Positions 5,845-9,829 of a stretch of 9,829 nt of DNA are shown here, piece after piece. The notes under the pieces were generated by a model. That model was given only the letters and a program-made list of their open reading frames with translations, searched no databases and was not told the DNA's origin. The stretch covers positions 1-9,829 of the forward strand of contig JAPLJY010000298.1 in NCBI GenBank assembly GCA_026388345.1, in the 5' to 3' direction. Positions within the stretch are counted from its first letter, which is position 1. The number at the start of each line of letters is the position of its first letter. Made by a program: the position numbers and the translations under genes. The DNA is from Deltaproteobacteria bacterium (GTDB taxonomy: Bacteria > Desulfobacterota > Syntrophia > Syntrophales > UBA5619).

Positions 5845-6855
5845 TCAGGGAATCCGGTCGGCGCCCGCGGGGACCACCGTCGTCTTGACCGCCCCGGCCT
5901 GTTCCTGACTGAAGACGATCATGAAGGGGATTTCGCCGTTCGGTGCGATCCGCTCATTGGAGATGTCGCTCCCTTGGGGAATGGAAAGCTCCCGCTGAAT
6001 TTCGGTCTCCGCCATGGCACCCAACTCCGCATCCGTCAGGAGGTTGCCGCAGGAGACGATCTTCTCCCCGAGAACGACGTCGTAGGCATCGGCAATGACC
6101 AGACGCACCCGGATCCTCGCCAGCGGGTAGGATGCCTGGTTCACGGCAACCCCCTCGATGACGCGGAGATTCCCCGTGAGGAGATTCGCCACGGAACGCT
6201 GGCGGACGTCTTTGATGCGCACCGGCGTCAAGACTGTCCCACCGCTTTTCATTTCCGTGCCGATGAGATTTTCAAGGACGGGCACCCCCCGCAGCCACGG
6301 AGACGCCCACGCCAGCACCTGGGTCCGGACATCCGGGAAGAGATAGAGATAAACCGCTCCCGCGACGATCACAATAAAAACCATCAGCGCGATCAGCCTC
6401 AAGAGCGTCCGGCCCCATCGCCTCCGCCCCGGCCCGACCGCCCCGGCCTCCTCTTCCCCCTCTGCAGCTTCTTCCTCTTTTTCCACATCGGCGGCCTGAC
6501 CACCCAGGGATTCCTTCCCCAGATCCGCCTCCAGCCCCTCGATCGAGGGTTCCTTCTCGAACTCAACCGGCGGCGTTTTTTCCGCATCTTCCCTGGGTTG
6601 CGGCGGGATTTCCGCCTTCACCCCGGTCGGCAGCGGACGTTCGTCCGCAACGGGAAAGCGATCGTCCAGGGTGCGTCTGGCATCACTGATCCTTACGGAG
6701 GGGATCTCCGGTTCCGCTGCAGAGGAATCACCGGCGGTCCGTTCCTGGAAAAAGACATGCTGGCAACGGCTGCACCGCACCCAGACGCCGTCCCCTTCCA
6801 TCAAATGGTCGTCGAACCGGAACCGCGTTTCACACTTCCGACACTGGATAATCAT
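5845..6855 (-). CDS. MJ0042-type zinc-ribbon protein with one transmembrane helix and a DUF3426-like domain
   Basis: A 336-aa protein with an N-terminal zinc ribbon (C5-x2-C8 and C28-x2-C31 in MIIQCRKCETRFRF...VRCSRCQHVFF). An acidic, proline-rich linker of about 110 residues follows, then a basic stretch (RRRWGR), one transmembrane helix at about 151-173, and a C-terminal domain of about 155 residues resembling DUF3426 (VRIKDVRQRSVANLLTGNLRVIEGVAVNQASYPLARIRVR...). The zinc ribbon should be cytoplasmic and the C-terminal domain extracytoplasmic, by the positive-inside rule. The biochemical role is not known. The start has a strong GGGAGGG just upstream and lies 12 nt after the stop of the hpt-like gene, so the two form an operon. 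The family match is from recognition of the ribbon and the overall layout; DUF3426 is less certain than the ribbon. Confidence 0.85.
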   Translation of the reverse strand: MIIQCRKCETRFRFDDHLMEGDGVWVRCSRCQHVFFQERTAGDSSAAEPEIPSVRISDARRTLDDRFPVADERPLPTGVKAEIPPQPREDAEKTPPVEFEKEPSIEGLEADLGKESLGGQAADVEKEEEAAEGEEEAGAVGPGRRRWGRTLLRLIALMVFIVIVAGAVYLYLFPDVRTQVLAWASPWLRGVPVLENLIGTEMKSGGTVLTPVRIKDVRQRSVANLLTGNLRVIEGVAVNQASYPLARIRVRLVIADAYDVVLGEKIVSCGNLLTDAELGAMAETEIQRELSIPQGSDISNERIAPNGEIPFMIVFSQEQAGAVKTTVVPAGADRIP

Positions 6856-6867
6856 ATGCCCTCCCTC

Positions 6868-7392
6868 TCAGACGATGTCCTCAAGCACGCGAACATCCGG
6901 AAGAAAACGGAATTTCTCATTATAATCAAGCCCATATCCGACCACAAAACGGTCCGGGATGGTGAAGCCCACATAGTCCGCCGTGAATGGAACCCGTCTC
7001 CTCTCCCGCTTGTCGAGAAAGGCGCAGACCTTGAGCGATGCCGGCAGCCGGCTCCGCAGAATCTCCGCAAGCCGGGAAAGGGTGAGGCCGGTATCGACGA
7101 TATCCTCCACGATGAGGACATCGAGTCCCGCAATCGGCGTCTCCAGATCCTTGCCGATCCGAATCTCCCCCGAGCTGACGGATCCCGCGCCATAGCTGGC
7201 CATCCGGACGAAATCGACCCGGCACGGGACGTCGAGCGCCCGGATCAGATCGGCCATGAAAATAAAGGCGCCGTTGAGGACACCGACGATCAGCGGTTCC
7301 CTTCCTGCGTAATCCCGGGAGATTTGTCCGGCGAGTTCCCTGACCCTCCGGTCGATGACCTCCTTCGAAAAGAGGACCTCTGCTTCCGCCAT
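6868..7392 (-). CDS. hpt: Hypoxanthine(-guanine) phosphoribosyltransferase
   Basis: Purine salvage enzyme that transfers phosphoribose from PRPP to hypoxanthine (and probably guanine) in the cytosol. At 174 aa it has the usual bacterial length. Motifs: VGVLNGAFIFMADL at residues 36-49 (with N where many family members have K in VLKG), the flexible catalytic loop MASYGAGSVSSG at 64-75, the PRPP-binding loop LIVEDIVDTGLTL at 93-105 with acidic pair E96-D97, and the purine-binding region DRFVVGYGLDYNEKFRFLPDV at 147-167. It starts the operon with the zinc-ribbon gene. Upstream ATG codons at the ribosome binding site are out of frame, so 7392 is the supported start (GGGGATGGAGAG precedes it). Guanine versus hypoxanthine preference cannot be read from sequence. 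Its presence near purH/purE is thematically consistent but it is on the opposite strand and several kb away. Confidence 0.94.
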   Translation of the reverse strand: MAEAEVLFSKEVIDRRVRELAGQISRDYAGREPLIVGVLNGAFIFMADLIRALDVPCRVDFVRMASYGAGSVSSGEIRIGKDLETPIAGLDVLIVEDIVDTGLTLSRLAEILRSRLPASLKVCAFLDKRERRRVPFTADYVGFTIPDRFVVGYGLDYNEKFRFLPDVRVLEDIV

Positions 7393-7436
7393 CTCTCCAT
7401 CCCCATGGGAAATATTTCCGCTTCTTTATCGGACTC

Positions 7437-7465
7437 ATTGTGACCGGTCCGGAAAGAAAAATCAA
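7437..7465 (-). promoter_or_regulatory. Candidate promoter for the hpt/zinc-ribbon operon
   Basis: On the minus strand TTGATT (7465-7460) is followed after 17 bp by CACAAT (7442-7437), 4 of 6 to the consensus -10. The predicted start would lie about 35-40 bp before the hpt ATG. No operator-like repeat is seen. Moderate match only. Confidence 0.4.
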
Positions 7466-7522
7466 CCGTCCGCACAGTAAACGACGCCGGGCGCCCTGTC
7501 AACGAAAATCAGGACGCGCGTT

Positions 7523-7550
7523 CAGGAGGGTGTTGAAAAACACCCTCCTG
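7523..7550. repeat. Perfect 12-bp hairpin with 4-nt loop beside the MITE-like element
   Basis: CAGGAGGGTGTT (7523-7534) and its exact complement (7539-7550) enclose GAAA. It lies downstream of the YkgJ-like gene on the minus strand and could stop or stabilise that transcript, but no T-tract follows on either strand. Its last two bases overlap the left end of the adjacent inverted-repeat element, and GTGTTGAAAAAC resembles that element's terminal sequence (GGCTGTTCAAAAAT). It may be a second repeat end rather than a terminator. Confidence 0.7.
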
Positions 7551-7680
7551 GAGAGGCTGTTCAAAAATGGTCAGCTGCAAGGCGCGCAAAAACCGAAGAG
7601 CGAGTCGTATATGGAAATACGTCGAGCGATGAGGTTCGAAGCGCAACGCAGCAGATGATCTTTTTTCAGCAGCCTCTCCA
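7549..7680. mobile_element. MITE-like non-autonomous repeat element (~132 bp) with terminal inverted repeats
   Basis: The left end TGGAGAGGCTG (7549-7559) is an exact inverted copy of the right end (7670-7680). Extended to 20 bases, the ends agree at 17 positions (7549-7568 with 7661-7680), continuing into A-rich or T-rich tracts. The interior is partly palindromic too: TCAGCTGC at 7571 against GCAGATGA at 7651-7658, and CGTAT/ATACG near the centre (7607-7621). No transposase is encoded. The interior is open on the minus strand (a 60-codon frame 7691-7509), but this looks like the repeat's own composition, not a gene. The right end forms the 3' terminus of the YkgJ-like gene. No clear target-site duplication is visible. 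That it is a dispersed family is inferred, since only one copy lies in the window. Confidence 0.65.
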
Positions 7681-8478
7681 AGCCGCGGCAAGGGCCTGGA
7701 TATTCTCCCGGATCATCCCTTCCGCCTCCCGCAACTCTTCCGGGTTCCGGAACTCGGAGGAGAGGCTGAGGAAGATGCCGTCGAAACGGGAGCGTTCGCA
7801 GCCGAGGGCGGCGTAATCAATCGGACGGATCATGTGCTGTGAGCCGTCGAAGTAGAACCGGCCGAAGCGGTTGACCTCCGCCGAACGGAAGGGCCAGACG
7901 AGCTTGTATGCAAAGAAACGGCGGGCGATCCCGCGGACGGCCTCCTCACGGAACATCACGGGCGCCGGGGTCTCTCCTAAGAGGTCGCCGAGGTGGCGGA
8001 AGTACTCCTTGACCAGATCGATGTCGGTGACGCAGAGGCCGTAGAGATACCAGTCGTCGAGAATATCGATGAGGGCGAGCTTTTCCGTCCGGTTGAGAAA
8101 GGAATAGCTCGGGCAGAAGTGACCGTCGCACAGCTCCCGGCCATAGAAGGAAACGCCGCGGAGGTCGTTCCCGCCATTTTGGGCGGGGTGGAGAAGGCAT
8201 CCGACCCGTTTTTCTTCGTCATCCAAGAAACCGGCGTATTCGCAGCAATAGATCACCTCGAAACGCCGGGTCTGATCCTCCGTCGCCCGGATCATCCTGG
8301 AGAAGGAAGGGAGATCCGCCGCCCCCCGGATATCGCGGCGAAAACGTTCCGTCCGCCTGCTCAGGCGCGCAACCAGAGCCTCCCGGGAGCTGTCCACGTA
8401 GTTGTAGATGCCGCAGCAGGCCCCGCAGGACTTGCCCCCGTCCGGCTGGCAGAGGTGGCTGAACGCTTCGTCGGGCAT
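7666..8478 (-). CDS. Cysteine-rich YkgJ-like (putative zinc- or iron-binding) protein
   Basis: A 270-aa soluble protein with a metal-cluster-like cysteine pattern: C10, C18-x2-C21-C22 (SCGACCG), C78-C79 (IYCCEYAGF), C94 in GCLLHP and C117-x4-C122 (CDGHFCPSY). The CxxCC plus GCLLHP layout is that of the YkgJ/UPF0153-type cysteine-cluster families; the metal and function are not established for this protein. The remaining 140 residues are mixed helical with no membrane segment. The start at 8478 is the only possible one: an in-frame TAG lies seven codons upstream with no alternative start between. The ribosome binding site (TTTGGAAAT) is weak. Odd point: codons 267-270 (WRGC) and the TGA lie in the right terminal repeat of the adjacent MITE-like element, so the C-terminus has been replaced or trimmed. 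Divergent from the gene at 8590. Confidence 0.8.
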   Translation of the reverse strand: MPDEAFSHLCQPDGGKSCGACCGIYNYVDSSREALVARLSRRTERFRRDIRGAADLPSFSRMIRATEDQTRRFEVIYCCEYAGFLDDEEKRVGCLLHPAQNGGNDLRGVSFYGRELCDGHFCPSYSFLNRTEKLALIDILDDWYLYGLCVTDIDLVKEYFRHLGDLLGETPAPVMFREEAVRGIARRFFAYKLVWPFRSAEVNRFGRFYFDGSQHMIRPIDYAALGCERSRFDGIFLSLSSEFRNPEELREAEGMIRENIQALAAAWRGC

Positions 8479-8552
8479 ATTTCCAAAGGATGTCGCGGGC
8501 TAAAAAACCGCCGCTGCGGAACGGATTATCCCGTCCGGGACGGGTTCGGAGG

Positions 8553-8581
8553 TATATATGAGGAATGGGATTGCAGGTCAA
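8553..8581 (-). promoter_or_regulatory. Candidate sigma-70 promoter of the YkgJ-like gene
   Basis: On the minus strand TTGACC (8581-8576) is followed after exactly 17 bp by TATATA (8558-8553). Both hexamers are good and spacing is ideal. Transcription would start near 8546 and give a leader of about 70 nt, which contains a short GC hairpin (8530-8544, CCCGTC/GACGGG). It overlaps the region just upstream of the divergent gene at 8590. Confidence 0.55.
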
Positions 8582-8589
8582 GGGTAAAG

Positions 8590-9018
8590 ATGATAGGAAG
8601 TGTATGGAAAGAGACAAGCGGTATTGCCATGAGACTCATCGAAACGATCCCCCTGGAAAACGGTCTGACAGTTGAGGTGCGGGACATCTCCCGCCTGATC
8701 GCCGCCGATACAACAAAGGTGGAACTCCTCTTCCGGGTTGCGGTTCCCCTGGACCCGGAGGATTGGGCCTGCCCAACTCATTATGAGACCGTCCGGAAGG
8801 TTTTCGGAGACACGCCCCGGTTCGAATACCGGACCGGGAGGAGCTTCGTCCGCAGCGCGGCCATCGAGGCCGTTTCCCGGGAGCTCCGGGACGCCTTTCG
8901 GCGGGATTCGCTCGCCTATCTCTCCCGGCCCGATTTTCCCCGCCGGTTCGCCCTCGCGAAATATCGTGAAATCGAGAACAATCCATACCGATACCGGGAA
9001 TTCCTGAAAGAGAATTGA
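8590..9018 (+). CDS. Unrecognised small conserved-looking protein coupled to a radical SAM gene
   Basis: I do not recognise a named family. From ATG 8590 it is 142 aa; an alternative ATG at 8629 gives 129 aa beginning MRLIETIPLENGLTVEVRD. I prefer 8590 because AAGGG lies 5 nt upstream, whereas 8629 has no good ribosome binding site, but the sequence from 8629 onward looks more conserved in style. Visible features: an N-terminal beta-rich part (LIETIPLENGLTVEVRDISR, KVELLFRVAVPL), an aromatic-rich centre, and a strongly basic C-terminal segment (LSRPDFPRRFALAKYREIENNPYRYREFLKEN). It has no signal peptide, membrane segment or cysteine cluster. The frame stays open upstream to 7993, but that part is antisense to the YkgJ-like gene and is not protein-like. 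Its stop is 2 bp before the radical SAM start, so the two are probably cotranslated. Confidence 0.75.
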   Translation: MIGSVWKETSGIAMRLIETIPLENGLTVEVRDISRLIAADTTKVELLFRVAVPLDPEDWACPTHYETVRKVFGDTPRFEYRTGRSFVRSAAIEAVSRELRDAFRRDSLAYLSRPDFPRRFALAKYREIENNPYRYREFLKEN

Positions 9019-9020
9019 AC

Positions 9021-9829
9021 ATGACCGATCCGTCCGCAGAAAACCCCGGCGAGCTCTTGCTCGCCGTCGAAAGACCCAGTCGCTACACAGGGGGCGAGGT
9101 CAACGCCGTCCGGAAGGACCCGGGGAGCTGCCTTCTTAGCTTCGCCCTTGCCTTCCCCGACACCTATGAGATCGGGATGTCCCACCTCGGCCTCCAGATC
9201 CTCTATGCCGTCCTGAACGACCTGCCGAATGTCGCCTGCGAGCGCTGCTATGCCCCCTGGCCGGACATGGAGGGGGAGCTGCGCCGCCGCAGTCTGCCCC
9301 TTTGCTCCCTGGAGTCGCAGCGGCCGCTTGCCGCCTTCGACATCGTCGGCTTCTCCCTCCAATATGAGCTCTCCTACACGAACATTCTGATGATGCTCGA
9401 CCTAGGCGGCATCCCGCTGCGCCGCGAAGAGCGGGGCGAGGAACACCCCCTGATCATTGCCGGCGGGCCATCGGCCTTCAACCCCGCTCCGATGAGCGCC
9501 TTCATCGACGCCTTCGTGATCGGCGAGGGGGAGGAGGTCGTCGCGGAAATCGCCGCCGCAGTGATGACCATCCGATCGGGGGGCGGGAAGAGGCGGAAAC
9601 AACTCGAGGCCCTGGCCGCGCTCCGCGGGGTATACGTCCCGGCCGTCCATACCGGCGGGGAAAGGATCGGAAAGCGGATCATCACCGATCCGGACGCCTG
9701 GCGCCAGCCCCTCTGTCCCGTCGTCCCCCTGATGAAGACGATCCACGACCGGGTGACCCTGGAGATCGCCCGCGGGTGTACGCGGGGCTGCCGCTTCTGC
9801 CAGGCGGGGATGGTCTGGCGGCCGGTCCG
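9021..9829 (+). CDS. Corrinoid-type radical SAM protein of unknown function, TIGR03960-like (3' end outside window)
   Basis: The first 269 residues are present and the frame is open at the window end. The N-terminal ~230 residues look like the B12-binding-like domain found before many radical SAM domains (FALAFPDTYEIGMSHLGLQILYAVLN, FDIVGFSLQYELSYTNIL, LIIAGGPSAFNPAPMSAFIDAFVIGEGE). It then reads VTLEIARGCTRGCRFCQAG, where C253-x3-C257-x2-C260 is the radical SAM 4Fe-4S motif. The classical DxHxxG cobalamin-ligand signature is not obvious, so B12 binding is uncertain. The layout matches the TIGR03960 radical SAM group, whose members are often followed by a DUF2344 domain or protein; that part is outside the window. 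The start ATG is 2 bp after the preceding gene's stop, with GAGA upstream. Substrate unknown. Confidence 0.88.
   Translation, partial: MTDPSAENPGELLLAVERPSRYTGGEVNAVRKDPGSCLLSFALAFPDTYEIGMSHLGLQILYAVLNDLPNVACERCYAPWPDMEGELRRRSLPLCSLESQRPLAAFDIVGFSLQYELSYTNILMMLDLGGIPLRREERGEEHPLIIAGGPSAFNPAPMSAFIDAFVIGEGEEVVAEIAAAVMTIRSGGGKRRKQLEALAALRGVYVPAVHTGGERIGKRIITDPDAWRQPLCPVVPLMKTIHDRVTLEIARGCTRGCRFCQAGMVWRPV

Noticed and set aside
5824..7443. A 539-codon open frame on the + strand covering the zinc-ribbon and hpt-like genes
   Set aside because: It is antisense to two genes with clear motifs and good ribosome binding sites. Its product is dominated by R, P, D and H with no domain, as expected for the shadow of GC-rich codons.
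7509..7691. 60-codon minus-strand ORF (MPRLGEAAEKRSS...) across the repeat element
   Set aside because: It coincides with the inverted-repeat element and adjacent hairpin, overlaps the end of the YkgJ-like gene, and has no ribosome binding site. Its openness is best explained by the repeat's composition.
7993..8589. Upstream extension of the small gene at 8590 to a 341-codon frame
   Set aside because: The extra ~200 codons are antisense to the cysteine-rich gene, have no ribosome binding site at 7993 and do not look like a domain.

Overview
The window looks like chromosomal DNA from a GC-rich bacterium, most likely an anaerobic Desulfobacterota (deltaproteobacterial, Syntrophus-like) lineage. 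That placement is an inference. It rests on the gene styles (a multi-PAS HD-GYP protein, an MJ0042/DUF3426 zinc-ribbon membrane protein, a corrinoid-type radical SAM protein) and on a short inverted-repeat element of a kind I associate with that group. No rRNA, tRNA or CRISPR array is visible.

Layout. Bases 1-2157 (+ strand) hold a housekeeping run: the C-terminal part of purH, then purE, then a TsaC/Sua5-type threonylcarbamoyl-AMP synthase. A perfect 17-bp hairpin lies between purH and purE, and one base separates purE from the TsaC gene. Bases 2158-5400 are markedly poorer in GC (spot counts: 25/60 in 2401-2460 and 17/60 in 5221-5280, against 42/60 in 1861-1920). This stretch carries one large minus-strand gene encoding five PAS domains and an HD-GYP c-di-GMP phosphodiesterase domain, with its own terminator and a long structured leader. 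Bases 5401-5840 are the decayed end of a HEAT-repeat-like gene.

Bases 5845-7392 (- strand) hold an hpt-like phosphoribosyltransferase followed by a zinc-ribbon/transmembrane DUF3426 protein, transcribed hpt first. Bases 7523-7680 contain a hairpin and a ~132-bp MITE-like element. The element's right terminal repeat supplies the last four codons and the stop of the next minus-strand gene, a cysteine-rich YkgJ-like protein (7666-8478). From 8590 the + strand carries a small unrecognised gene, and 2 bp later a radical SAM gene that runs off the window end.

The most interesting item is the leader of the HD-GYP gene (about 5037-5204, - strand). A candidate promoter is followed by a 9-codon ORF (MKKLLKPRF) with a Shine-Dalgarno sequence. 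Its UGA stop lies at the tip of a strong intrinsic terminator that sits only about 30 nt before the main start codon. A flanking inverted repeat can pair the leader SD with sequence just upstream of the main SD. This has the architecture of a translation-coupled attenuator controlling a c-di-GMP signalling protein. I do not recognise it as a described leader class.
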